A stretch of 64,000 bases of DNA from Pomphorhynchus laevis (Eukaryota; Acanthocephala; Palaeacanthocephala; Echinorhynchida; Pomphorhynchidae). Under the pieces are notes generated by a model. The model was not told where the DNA came from and searched no databases. It saw only the letters and a list, made by a program, of their open reading frames with translations. Both the position numbers and the translations under genes were made by a program. Position 1 is the first letter of the stretch. Every line of letters begins with the position of its first letter. The stretch lies in the NCBI GenBank assembly GCA_012934845.2, contig WNNJ02003651.1, positions 26,082 through 90,081 of the forward strand, read 5' to 3'. Positions 28,701 to 43,700 of this stretch are shown here, in pieces.

Positions 28701-31700
28701 TATTTACCATAAAGGCCACTCTAAATAAATTCTATTCTATTCTATATTTTAAACTAGGTTACTATAAATATACCATCAAACAGAAAATAGTAAAATATAT
28801 AAATCAACACTATAATATAACGAATAAATTTAAAATCATTAAATTTTTAATGATTTTCCCGCTAATAATATTAAAATCATTAGCGGGAAATTTTTATGGA
28901 TGGATAATTTTTAACTTATTTTTAATAACTTATTTTTAAGCTTTAAATAATATGAATTTGTTCATGACTGTGTAAAAAATAAGTCCTTATTATATAAATA
29001 TATGAAATATATGTTTCGATATATTGATGATGTGTATTTGACTCTAATAATGTTTATCAATTAAGTGAATAAATTTTACCATGTAACCTTAATCCTTAAA
29101 ACTAATATAAATGATAAAATAAGTACATATTTAGATATGAACATTCCATATAATATTAAATATAATACATTAAATAATGAAATTTTAAGAATTGCAACAA
29201 TTTGTAACGATATTGGTTTTCTTCAAAATCATTTAAATAATTTACTAGATACATTTAATTAGGTTACTATAAAATTGATATATAAATCAACACAATATTA
29301 TAAAAAATAAATTTAAACTCTTAATAATCTCAGTAATCGGCAATGCCTGTAGAAAGGATTTAGACTATGGTGGTGACACGGCCAACCAAACTGAATATGT
29401 CAATAATCGTTTCGTAGTTTTGCAGAAGACATTGAAACTTGGAAGCCTGTCGGGGCTCGATCCATTGTCTTTGACTGTTTACATTCGACGAAATTAGAGA
29501 CAACGGGACATAACGACAATTGTTCAATCACAATGGCAAATATCGGATCTGCCCTACCGTACGTGTTCATACTGCATATTTCTATCAACCGCTTTATCAT
29601 ATCGTTTTGTTTGGACAAATGAGCAGAATGCTGGAATGACCGTTTGGCTAGCAAGTACAATCCAACCGAGATTGATGGGTAGAGTTGCCTGGGACAACTC
29701 TACCCATCAATACATTAATATATTGTGTATTAAATTTACATTTTAGTTTATATGCACTGTGAATATTTGTACCATCAATTTTCGTTTATATTTGAATATT
29801 AATTATAGACATATTTATATTTAATATTAATTAATATTAATATTAAAATATTAATACTAATATTTTAAATTTCTTTTGCTATAATTTAAGTTTACAATTA
29901 AATGGTTTAATTTAAGTTTACAATTAAATGGTTTAATTTAAGTTTACAATCATTTTAATTAAAATGTTTTGTATTTTTTGTAGACGCTGTTTTTAAACCG
30001 TTCCAAACTCTTTTATCGTCGCATGGGGTCTTCTAAAATTCTATCTGCGATTGCATATTGCGATAATCCTGAAATTATTCGAGACTTTATACTAGATGAA
30101 ATAGATTTAACGAATAATACGTTTCTACATAAGATGGTAAGCTATCGTTTTATTATTTTTACATATTTTCACTTATTCTTCAGCAAGACCGCGATCAGTG
30201 TCAATTTGAATGTCGACAACTTTTTGATTCTTTTATGAAGCTGAATGTTGACCGTAACATTGTAAACTTTGTTGTTGCAATGGCTGCAATTATCTTACAT
30301 ATAGGATCTTGTGATATTTCAAAACTAAGTAAGTAAAGAAAAAATGAAATACGATTTTTTTTGCTGTAAAGATTTTGTCAGTTACTCAGAATTTAGAAAT
30401 TAGGAAGTATTTATATTATACTAAATATAATAAAGTTTTTTATTATATTAAGTTTTTAATACTTAATTTTAATGATAGAGTTGTTTATTTAGCTTCGTTT
30501 ACCTGTCAGTATTGGATAGAAAGAAAAAAAAGACAAGAAAACCGCGTGTACAAGTTACTGCCTGATATTACAAGTTACTGCTTGCTAGTCACTGCCTTTT
30601 ATCATTGTCTTTGTCATTGTCAAGTGGAATCTTCTGTAATACCAGGCAACGAAACATGTGAAGGATATCCGCACATTCATTTTTGCATAACATGAGCTGG
30701 ATCTTTCTTGTAGCGAAATTCGAATTGTACAATAACTGTCGCCTATCCATGAATGGATAGGCGACATACTAGGAGGTCGCTTTCTGCTGTAAGGTTCGTT
30801 GGACAAGTAGACTGTGTGCATGCAGGCATATTACGGTATTCATAATTTATGGAATTTAATTTTGCCGTATAAACATCCAGATTAGACGTATACGAGGGAG
30901 TGATGCCAAGCTGGAATGATTCTTTTATGTATTTGGAGAATGAATCTAATGAAGAAAGCAAAGCGTCTATCCGTGAGCAGCACTTTGGTGAGATTCCGAC
31001 AACCCTCTTAGCAAACCGCTATTGTACTTTATCTATTTGTGCAAAATTGTATGTGGATAGATCTGACCAAATGATAGACAATGCGTAAGTCACAATCGGA
31101 AGTAGAATGGATCGGAAATGACCTTGCAAAGGACAATGCTTCTAGGTTTTTGCCTAAGGAAGTATATATTACAATTTTGACGGATTTTCGATGCAGATGT
31201 TCAGTGAATAACCATTTGGTAGAAAGAAGAACTCCCAAATAGTTGTGTGAATTGCAGAATTTGACAACTTAATTTCCAATGCTCAACTTAGCACTTTGAC
31301 ATAAAAAACCACCCCGGCGAAATTTAATTGCTCTGGACTTATGTACGTTTATGGCCAAATGATTCTTAATTCAAGGCTATTTGAGAAGACAATAAATCTG
31401 GAGAAACTACAGCCAAATATCATATAAGATTATTAGGCTATTTGTGGTGCACACGTTTTGCTAAGACAGTTTTATTTCGTCTAAAGTGTTGATCTAGTTG
31501 ATTATAGAGGCATTTGCGCTTTTTAAGGAATCTTCGAGAGCGCTAATACTTTTAGACGCTCAGATTCCGTTCTCTTTCAGATAGCCCAAGGCGGTCTTCG
31601 GCCAGTTTCCAAATTTGGTCTCTTTACCGGAACCGAGGTTTACTTAGAGGTCTCTTTCCAGAGAGTTCGCCTGGAAAACCCTCCGAGGGTGGCGATCCCT

Positions 31701-34700
31701 ACACCGTTTGAGTTAAACAGTCTTGTCTAGCATCCGATCCTGCTATTGAAGCTTACTAGCTACAAGATAGTGATAGTTTAACAGCTTAGCTCTTCTCTTC
31801 ACATATTTTCCAGAACATAACGTCGCAAATCATATGAAACTATTACAAACTAAATCTTTGATTCAGAGAATCCTGATGTCATGTGAATTTATGGATCTCC
31901 TTATGTTCAAACATGGTGTTGGTTATGCACAAATCGTTACGAGAACGAAAGTGCAATAATTCAAAAGCACTTGCATTCAGATCGGATAGTCTGTATCATC
32001 CAAGACTCCCTTACAAGTGCTATTGTCGCTACCAACATGAGCTTTTGAGTCACCCAATAAAACGTGGGAATCTTCCACAGGAGTACTATCAAGCGAAGCC
32101 TGTAGATCTTCTACGAAAACTTCGTATTTGGAGATAATATCGGGCTCATACACACAACGGTTATTCCTTTCCCTCTGTGACTAAAAGTCTCAGAGACGCC
32201 AGTCTCAGATGACAATCGGAGACTTGTAATTATCCCTACTAAATAGTTCTATACCCACCCATAGTCGTTTCTCGTTGGTAACTCCCGAATAGTTTAAGGT
32301 CCAACCTTGGTTCGCTTCAGATGTTTATGTCTCTTTCGCTGTCTCCGTACAACTGCTTGGTCACACGGCACCCGACAATGAAAACTCCTCCAGTCAGTGG
32401 TGAGTTAACCATTGTTCGTCACTCTTATTTTTTTGTAAATTTGTTGCTTGTAATTTTCATAGTATTAATTTTGTTTGTTCGGCTATATCCCGTTCCCGAT
32501 ATCCTTTGACGATCCAGCATCGCTATTGTAAGAAAACAGACGTTTGCGACACTATTCCACCTTTTCGTTCATTGTCTAATATGCCGTTGTAGTCATTGGT
32601 GTGATTTTGTTTGTTCGGCTATCTCCTATTCGTGATATCCTTTGAAGATCCAACATCGCTACTGCAAGAAAACAGGCCTAGTTGATTCTCTTCGTCATTT
32701 TTGTTAATTGTTCAATTCGTCGTTGCGTTCATCGAAGGGATTTGAGATAGTCTATGAAAAGATTATCCCTATGGCTTATGCAAACGGGCCTATTATTTAG
32801 TCGTTGATCGATTAATGTCGAACATACGTTACCTGGGCGGCTTCACGAAGATTCTAATTGGCAATAGGTGCCAGCTTCATACTTAATCTACAGGTACCTA
32901 GCGGCCCAAATTAGATTTTAATTTTTTGAAAATTTCTTACATAAGACCTTGACAATTTAAATAATTTCTTGTTGTCTTTTTAATGCGACAATTTTTATCT
33001 TTCTATCCTAAGAGATATAACTTAGAATTTGAATATAATCTTTAATACTTTGTAATTGCTATTTTATATTTTATTTTCGATAATTTTCGTATGAATCGCT
33101 AAATATATAGTTTAATAGTTTTAGTTTTTGATCGTAAATATAAAAGTCAAGAGTCTTAAATACGTTCTACAGCCATTTTTGCGTCCCCCATAGATGCAAC
33201 AAGCGCTTCAAGATTAGTATCACGGCTATGGAATCGCACCGTCTGCATTTGCACAAGTTCGGATGCATAAAGTTGTTCTTGAGTTTGGTTTGATTGTTGA
33301 TTTGTCGGCTGATGTTGCTGGGGTTGAAGACGATTAAATGGTTGAAACAACGAAGCAGTATGATCTTGATTTGAATTTTGTAAATTTTGAAATGCTGTTG
33401 TTGCATAAGCTGTTTGTCTATTGTTTGGTGATTGAATGAAATCCACATTGAATGAAGTAGGTTGACTATTCTTTTGATTATCGACTAAATCGCTTATATT
33501 TGAAGAGATCAACTGTGGATATACTTGTGGGGATGTATCCCTAAGACGAAGTAGGTTTTGTAGAATTTGTACAATCGGCATTAATGCTCGAGGATTTGTG
33601 TATAGAGCACGAATTTCAGGTTTTGTACCCTGACTTATAAACTCATGAATTACACGATGTACTTGTTCTCTTTGTCTTTCGTCAGCAGATTAAGTAGAAT
33701 ACCAGGATTGCGGATAGAATTATCCATGTTTGGATTAAAACTGGATGCCCACAACATGTCGCTTAACACGCGAGGATTTTCTGCAGCGACTACTAATAAT
33801 TGTTGAGGGTTCATCGTAGAATACCGATTAGTGTTTTCGCTTGATGTAGATTGCAAAGGCGACTCTAAACAGTTTGTATTAGATACATATGATCTAGACG
33901 AATCGACTAAATTAAATGGCAAATGATTTAAAATGGATGCAGATCGATTATTTTGAAATGTAGTATTCTGAGATGCCCCCGGGATTAGGCAGGGGGTTTG
34001 TATTTTCAGTTCCTACTTGACTATTGTTAGCTGTACTAGATGAGCTAGAATTAGTATGAGATTTTATGCCATGAAATTAGCACCGGCGACAAAGGGCACG
34101 AGGTCGTTCGGGAGAGTACCAGCGATCATGTTGTTGACTAGTGACGTTAGGCGTTAAAGCAAAATCGCATGATCTACCGACAGCATATCTCGAATATGTT
34201 CTGTCCTCAAACCTAAACAGCCAGGAGTGGAAGAGGATAGGAATGATGATACTGCGGCCTTATCTATGTCCGAGTCAATCGACAAGGGGGTACTCAAAGA
34301 TGTTTGTCCATGACTTTAAAGAACATTATGTAAGGGGTGTAGCTCTGTCAGTCTTCCGCACAAAGATTCTGAAAATTCGCATATATTATTCGATGTAAGG
34401 CTGCGCATCGCTTTTCCGAAATTGCCATTTCTTGCCAATTCGATGACTTCCATAAATTCATTTTTCTCATCATGAGCTCCTCTGAATTTCCTGGTAGATC
34501 GAAACCTCGAAGAGGAAAAGCAATCACGCTCTCTTCCACTTTTGAATTTGTCTATATGCGCATTAATATTAGATCTAGTGTTGTCTCCGGCATGGTGCCG
34601 ACCTGAGGAAGTCTGTAGGCATAGCTTCGGGAAGCAGAGCAAACGCTCCCAATCGTGGGATGAATTTGAGCACAATGCCTCTAGAATTAAAGAAGAAAAA

Positions 34701-37700
34701 ACATCGCCAACTCGGCGGCGAAGATTTAAAGGTATGCGCTTGATCGTGTTTACTGGTTCCATCGAAATCCTATGAAGAAGCTCGAAGGATTTGTCTTGAT
34801 ATTCGCAGCAAGAACTGTCCATCTTTTCAAACTGAAACGATGTCTCCAAGGTGTTCTCGTCGGCGTCTAAAAACTCAGGTATTGTGTCAGTTGATTCGAT
34901 TACGTTGTGAGAGCTGACTGTCGGTAGCTGTCATGATCCTGAGCATCGCAAGTTCACAGGTCCGTGTCCCGGAGATGACCTGATGCATTAAGGCGAAACG
35001 ATCTGCCACAGGCCACGCAACTACCCGTATTCGCTTGCATGTTATCGCAAGCTCAGTTTTGTATTTATTAATTGTAAGTAGTTGGTTCGTAGCTGATTCG
35101 TAGTTGGTTCGTAGTGTAAGTTGGTTCGTAGTGTAAGTTGGTTCGTAGTGTAAGTTGGTTCGTAGTGTAAGTTGGTTCGTAATGTAAGTTGGTTCGTAGT
35201 GTAAGTTGGTTCGTAGTGTAAGTTGGTTCGTAGTTGTATCTATGTATGTTAATTTATTTCAAACTTTTTTAGGTTATAGTTTTTATAGTCTAAATTCAAT
35301 GGTTATTATTATTTGTTCCGCGTATAATTATAATTATATGCCATCAAGTGATTTAAGATAACGAATAATTTAAGTATTATTATATAATTATATTTATATT
35401 ATATTATAATATAATTATAATATATTATAATTATATAAATATAATTATATATATTTATAATAATATATATTTATATAATAAATAATTATATAAATATAAT
35501 TACAATTATAATAACATTAAAAAAATTATTAATAAAATAATAATAACCTGACAGCATAAAAAAATTATATTAGTCAATTCATACTAATTTATTTTTATTT
35601 AGGGCAAATATTATTTGCATATTTAATAAATTGGTAAAATGCTATAATTAATTTTTTATAATTAAGTTATTATTATTTATGCAATGTATATTAATTATCT
35701 TTTTTGAATAAGCATAAATTGTGATTCATTTGATACAATCTTCGGTTTCCTTAAATGGACTCTTGTCATTCTTCTATGTGATTTGACGCGTGCTGGTAGG
35801 AAAATACCCTACAGGCATGCCACAGCGAGAACGGGGCGATCTTAGACAAATAGAAGAGGATCGAGCAATTGCAAACGACTTTTTTTGTATTAATATACAT
35901 AATAATGTATATAATATACATAATAATATTAATATGTATATTAATATTGTTACATATTAATATGTAACAATTCTGCGTTGCAGCTTAAATGCTTGAATTT
36001 CACATTTAAATTATAAGTAAAAAATTATTTTATTCATAAAAATTTATTTCAATTTTGAATTTTGACTTGATATAAATTATATAAAGTCTTATATAATAAT
36101 TATTTATCTATTATTTTATTATTAATTTTTAATTTTTTATTAATTTTAATTTAATTATTTATTGTTTAATTATTTAATATTTTATAATTAATTATTTATT
36201 TTTTATTAATTTTAATTTATAAATAATATAAAATACGTAGACTCAGTTAGCTCAGATTAAGTAATTATTTCAATAATTATCTTATAACTTAATAATTTTA
36301 CATTCATATGTCTTCGTTTTATTTAAGGTGGTGTTGATGTAGAAATGGCCAGGGAGACGTGCTGGGCTTTTCCTGAAATCGACAACTGTTCTACTATTTT
36401 AAAAATTGACAAAGATTTACTTTTAAATTTAATATTCACCTCAAAGTATGAGAACAGTTAATCTCGAATACATGTCACTTTTGTTTAGCTATGACCGCAA
36501 CAGTAACATTGCAGAAATGACTCCTCTTCGTATGATCTGTGGATTCGCCACAACGTGCTATAATCACTTAATTGAAGCAGTACTTAGAGCAATAAATATT
36601 ACGTGAGTAGTGATATGACTTTTAATATGGTATATAGTAAATGAATAATTCAACAACTTGGCTTAAATATTTTGTATAAAAGACTAAAAGACGATATTTG
36701 AAAATTTTCATTTTTAATACATAATTCATAATTTTTATATCACATTATTTGCAATTGCAGAGTTAGTTAACTTTTTCGATTCAGAAAAAGTTGACTAATT
36801 TTTTGAAGTAAAAATAACTTAAATTGTTTAATAAAAATTGTCATTTTTATTTAAAATGAACATTTTTATTTATTTAAAATAATTATATTTATATGAATAA
36901 ATATACTATTTAATATAATTTTTACACTAAGTTGTTTATTTTTATATAAATAAATTGCTCAACCAATTTCTTTTATTGTTTTTTATATATAATTTATAAT
37001 AGAAATAAACCATGAACTTTTACAGAACTTAACTCATTTCAAAGCATCTGAAAATTAGTATGGAAAGTTAATAAAAATTAATGTTCCATCATTTACCTAT
37101 ACATTAGTAAATAGTGATTTTACGTCTAAGGTGAAAATTACATATGTATTATTATTTAAATCTAAGGCTATCAAACAGTTTCCTCCGCAAACTGTTTACG
37201 ACAAAGGTTTTGAAATTAAGAGACAAGATTTGCTCTTTGCGTTCGCCCATGTTTTATCAATTTCGAAATACCTTGCCTTGCGAAGATGTTGTGAGTACCC
37301 TGCCCAGGTCTGTTATTAATTAAAAAAAAATATTTCAGAGAGTCAGATTGACGTACTAAGGAAAGGTTTTCGATTGGGGATTTGTGGTTCGCCCCTAAAA
37401 TTAAGTGATGAAATTTCAGTTATTACTTGGTCAAAATGTAATCAAACATTTCAATGAAAATCAAAACTGTTATTACATAAGCTTACTGGCCTCATACATC
37501 ACATTTCAAGATTTAATATTAGTAGATCTATTCGCCCCAACATCTCGAAAACTGATTTCAATGCATTGAAAGAGCTACGTGAGAATGATCAAATTGTAGT
37601 AGCTGAAACTGACAAGGGAAATTGTTGTAGTAATGGATAGATCAAACTATAAAATTGCATCACAATAAAAGATGACCAGGCAATTAGAACCCAGGACATA

Positions 37701-40700
37701 AAAGAATTAGAACCCAGAATGTAACTATAAAATAATTAAAATAATAAAACATCATTAAGTGTTTATTAAAAGATCGATATCGGCTTTATTATTGTCCATC
37801 ACACGATTTGAAAACTTTTTTTAATAAAACATGCTTCTTGAATTTTACGTTCTTTTACATTATTTTCTTGACAATAATTATTGCAACATATGCACCATAT
37901 GCGTACTTTAAGTATTTTTTATCTAATATTTTGATAATATTTTGTGACGTGGTTTTGTTATTTACAAACGAGCCATTAAATAAATCCATTTCACTAGCAG
38001 TAGATATTTCACTAGCAGTAGATCTAATTGTTTAAATATCTTGATAAAAATGAATTCCAAGAATTACTCCATCTTTGTACTTCCAAATCTAACCTTATTT
38101 TAATTACCTTGTTTTTGATCCAGTAGATGGTATTGCAAAGGGTATCCCGCTTTTTCCTTCCTTTGCAAAAATCTAATGCGCCACTATGTCGACGATGTTT
38201 TTATTATCTATGACGGCAACCTCGTTGTTAATGAATTTGTTGAATCTTTAAACTCAATCTATAATTTCAAACAATGGAAAGCAACTATAGAAACCAACGA
38301 GAAACTTGGACATACGCGATGTCCAAGTTATTAGAAAAGCAAACTTTATTGACACTGACATTTACCAAAAATTTGGAGTTTTTTTTTCACAGATAATTGT
38401 CGTCATCCGTTCCGCTCAAATTGAAAATTTTCACTGCTGTCTCTTTATTTATTAGAACGCTCTCTATTTGTTCTAACACAGACAAATTACGATCTCGTTT
38501 ATCAAGCATACATTCTGCACTATCTGCTAATCGATTTCCACAATCTTTCATTCACATGTTTTATAATAGCTCATATAGCTTTGGTAAAATCCTAGAATAA
38601 TAACCCTCCTCACCAAAAAAAACAGGTTTATCTTTCTTGGGTGTACAAAAATTGATTAATTCTAATTGTTTTAAGCACAAGGTTTCCACTTTCAACCGTA
38701 GACTAACCGTTTTAGACCGTTTATCATTTTAATTCTTTAATTCTTTGATTACATTCATTCTATTTACATCCTCGGTTCTAATTGTTTAATCATATTTTAT
38801 TTGATGCTCTCTCTATAAGAGATTTTGGTATATCTACTAATATTATTTTAGATTATTTCTTTCTTTTCTTTCTCTTTTCAATTTTTTCTTATCAATTGAC
38901 CATTTGTTTTAGATTTTTCTTTTTTACTTCTTTTTGTTCATCCCCGCTTTGGAATTTCTTCAACTGGCTCAGTAGATTATTCTAAAAAAGCCATCGAAGC
39001 AGTGCTATTACGTCACTTTCAATGCTCATGAGGATCAGCGCAGTTGCAACGGTGCTGTGACATTATTGATACTATATAAACGGAAACTCACCAGCTCTGG
39101 TTGTTTTGTTGATGTACCTGACGATGACGGGAGTGATGTCAAGGAGGAAGAAACAAGCAAAAATGAGAAAAAAGGATAGTATATTTACCAGCGACTAGGT
39201 ATATCAGCCGGGTTAGACGCAATGGGTATCCATTGTATAGGTATACCATGCATATCCTGTAGGAAAAGGTTACCCATTGGTACCGTTTTCGCTCTCCCTT
39301 TAAGTACTGAATGGTATACACCTTGGTTATCGGTATATATATAAGCGTCTGGGTATAGTTTGTGACCACACCAGGCGGCTAATAAAAACTTAACATACTG
39401 GTGTTAATTCTTTTATATCCTAAAATTCTAATTCTGAAGTTTTTTATTGTTTGGTCATATTTTATTGTGATGCCCCTATAAGAGATTTTGGTTAATTTAT
39501 TATTTTAGATTATTTCTTTCTTTTCTTTCTCTTTTCAATTTTTTCTTATCAATTGACCATTTGTTTTAGATTTTTCTTTTTTACTTCTTTTTGTTCATCC
39601 CCGCTTTGGAATTTCTTCAACTAGCTCGGTAGATTATTCTAACAAAGCCATCGAAGCAGTGCTATTACGTCACTTTCAATGCTCACGAGGAGCAGCACAG
39701 TTGTTCTTGTTGTTTTGTTGAAGTACCTGACGATGACAAGAGTACCCGTCGAAACGTTGTAACGTTTTTGAATCAAAAATCGAATTATACTTTGAATCAT
39801 TTATTATGATTGAGAATGTTTCTACATAGAAAATATCTAGATATATATTTTCTTTATAATGAACAATTATAACTTAAGAAAAGCTCAAGAAAAAGCTATA
39901 ATTGTTCAGTCTGATTACAAAAACAAATTTTAAATGTTATCTTTAAGATATAAATTAATAATAGTTTTGATTGATGTTCATTTGATATTCATATTAGATA
40001 TATACCTTTTTATTATCAATATTTGCTTTGTTAAGAATAACAAAGCAAAAAATTAGCCTTTTAACAAGTAGCCTTTTAACAAGGCTACATTGTTATAGCC
40101 TACTATTGTTATACGTTCCGTTTCATTAATATTGGTTTTATTAAGAATAAGGATACCTAAATAAATTTGTTCACTTATTGAAGAAAATTTAATAGACTTA
40201 AATACATATATATTATAAATATATCGAATTTCAAAATGCTAGTATGTACACGTTATATTGCGAGAAACAAATCACTGCTTCTTAATGAAATTATACCTTA
40301 ATCAACAATAATTTAATATAAAATATCTTTTTAAAGATTAATAAAACATATTGCAAACTAAATGACAAATAGAAACGAGAGTTAAATAACATCAATTTTA
40401 CTTGAAAAGGATTTCACTTTGTCATCATTCTGAATCATGCTATGATTATAAAATAAATTTATCGGGTTAAAATTGTCACTATTATCCACACATACCGAGA
40501 GTAAATTGACTTTTAGTTTGAATAGCTAGGAAGTCTCGTAAAGTTAGTCTAAAGGTACTTAAACAAGGAAAGTAATTCATTTAAAAGGAATTTAGAAATA
40601 TATTTTTTCGTAACAGATCTTATAATATAATTTTGTAAGCGATGAGAGACTTTTTTTAATACACCAACGAAAATTTGAAACTTGTTTTTAAATTCTACCT

Positions 40701-43700
40701 GACAAATTTCGCTTCCCGCTTGGAAATCATCTAACACTCGAAGCTGCTGTTTATAATATTATAAAAATAACTATTAAATAATTTTATAATTTTATTAAAT
40801 CATATTTTATTAAATCATATTCATTTTGAATATAAAAACGTACACGTTATATTCACCGCTAGTTGTGGACTATTCAGTTAACAATGAATGCAGGATACAA
40901 TAGAAATAATGATTCATTAAAATTTTATTTCTTTTACTTTCCAGATATTTCAGAAGGTTAAAATATATATATTTAATGCATCCTTATCAAAAACTTTTAG
41001 TATAATACCGTTCCAAATGTTTTCTTTCATGTACTTCCGTATTTTATTTTTCTGTAGAGTAGAGAATCTTGGTAACGACCCAATAAAGTCTGTTATTTCA
41101 GTTATCTGTCTTTCGGATATCAGCGACTTCTCAAGAACTCCACCAGATGCTAAAAATTTAAGCTTCTCACAGCTGATTGATAATTATGTTACTGAAAAAA
41201 TCCATCATCTCATCAGTAATGATATGTTTGATGGACCACAAAAAGATCTACGAAACGTTAGTATTATTTGTTTCTAACATATAAGTGTACATGTTTATAA
41301 CATATCAGTGTACAGTTTCTAACATATCAGTAATTAATGTTCTAATATCTTCCAATGATACGTTCGACGTGCTATTTAATTGTTCAAGGCGTTTAAACAT
41401 CGAGAGGAATAGAAAAAAAATATTGTTCACAAATTTTCGACTATTGCAATAGTCCTTTTCGAGTGTTATGTTTTTTATTTCTATTTTAATTTTTTTATAT
41501 TTTGAATACTTAAACTTGTGTTTTGTATTATAGATTAATAAAGACTCTTTAAGAGTCGAAACGTCTTGAAAAAAATCAATTTTTCAGCTTATGCCAGTTT
41601 ATATTCTATTAAACGCAAGTTTGGATATCTGTACTCCTTGGTGGGTCCCGGCATTGTGTGACTAAAATGATCATCACAAAATATCTTCCCGAATCACAAT
41701 GCGATACGGCATTATAGTCTTTAGTAATTCTCTATACTAGGAAACGGACATAACCGTTATCCCATCCACGGACACAATCGGGATCTTCAATTTGAGATCC
41801 ATTTTGAATATGTAGAAATCGCTGTATCTTTGTCGGTACAAAGCTAACCTATCAAACGTTGCTCTCATTCGTCCTTTTTTCTTGTCATCTTCACTATATT
41901 GTAGACAAAATGTCTTTGTTTTCTTCATGAGATAACACGTCCCTATTAAGTGGCGTGATTTTTAATATCACTTAAATGATAATTCAGGTGTATGTTTAAT
42001 GAATCAGATCAGGTAACCGAATGTACTTGTTTATTTCAATTGTACGCAGCATTTGGATCGATTGTATCTACTTTTTATTCACCTTTATTAATAATTTTTG
42101 ATTTTGTTTGATCCTGTTACAAAATTTATAATTGTATCTTAGAAATTGTGATTAAATTTGTTAGATAAATTGAACAGTATTAAATTAAATTGTATTCTCA
42201 ATTTTTGTTTTTTATTTCGTAATGCTGGTGGATGCACAGAGAATAATACTCTTATATTTGTTAACTCATTACCTCGGCTACTTAACTTTTATATTTATCA
42301 ATGAAAACTCTGCGTTTATCTTATGTTGCTTCAGGCCTCGCCTATATTTGGCAAGGTATAAGTATGTTGTCTCTTAAATCATTCAAGTTCTTTGAACAAA
42401 TATTGTGTCGTATGCTTTTATTTTAATACACATCAGATAAACGTATTTTATTAACGATATTAAACGTATAAAAAACGATATAACGATATATCGATATCAA
42501 ACGTATATATCAAAACGTATATATAACGATATCAAACGTATATATCAAAACGTATATATAACGATATCAAACGTATTTATAACGATAAACGTTAAATAAG
42601 CTAGTTTGTTTAAATTCATCAAATTCCTTTAAAATTTGTATATGATAAACTTATATGATAATTCAGGTGTATGTTTAATAAATCCGATCAGGTAACTGAA
42701 TCTACGGATATTAAAGGCCTGTTTCCCCAACGTATTGTGCTGAGCATAATGTGCACATTGAAGTATAATACCTTTTGTCGTACAAGTTACTTTATTTTTC
42801 TCCATATATTTTAAATATGTTAATTTACTTGCAAATGTACTTGTAAATGTACTTGGAAAATCGACCAGTTGCATTTTTCTCTAGAACCTTACACTATGGT
42901 GCTCAACATTACGCCGCTATAAAGAAGGAGGCTCTAGCTATTGTAGAGAGTATTAAACATGGGAGACACTACTTATTGGGTCGTCATTTTGAAATAATAT
43001 GTGATAATGAATGTGATAAAAGACGGAGCGCAGCGGACGACGAGAGGAAGTTGATTCCAAGCAAGTGGGTCGACGACAAGGAAGGATTGGAGACCGTATT
43101 TGTTTAATAATTTACTTCAGGGCGTTTAAACATAAATAGGAATAGAAAAAGAAATAATTGTTCACAAATTTTCGACTATTGCAATAGTCCTTTCAAGTGT
43201 TAAGAACTTTTAAAGTTCTTACGTTAGTTATGTTTTGTATTGCACATATCAATATTTTTTACTTGAAATATTTAAGTCATCAATTTCCTCGATTTTAGTA
43301 AATGTTAATTTATAGGAACCAAGGGTAATAAAAGATCAATGAATTATTCAATATTTTTAAGGTTACTGCCATAAACACAAGGAAAAGAAAATTTTTACGG
43401 TTTTGTACATTAAAAAATTAGATTTTTTTAAAATAGAATCTTTAAATTAAATTTTTGATGATGTTTTTAACATTTAGTATTGCAATATTTTAACTTTTTT
43501 ATGTCAAGAACTCCAGTGTCTTTATATGAAGAACTTAAAATTAAAAAATAGATAATAATTAATTATATTAATTATATTTAATTCCATTGAAAATTTTTTA
43601 ATGTATTATAAATTTTAATGTATTATTTAATTAAAATTTTTAATGTATTATATTTTATATTATATGATATGCATGAATGATCATGCAAAAATATATTTAT

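Noticed and set aside
37131-37319. 62-codon frame as an exon
   Set aside because: No acceptor/donor pair in phase and no family match; exon 11 joins exon 12 directly.
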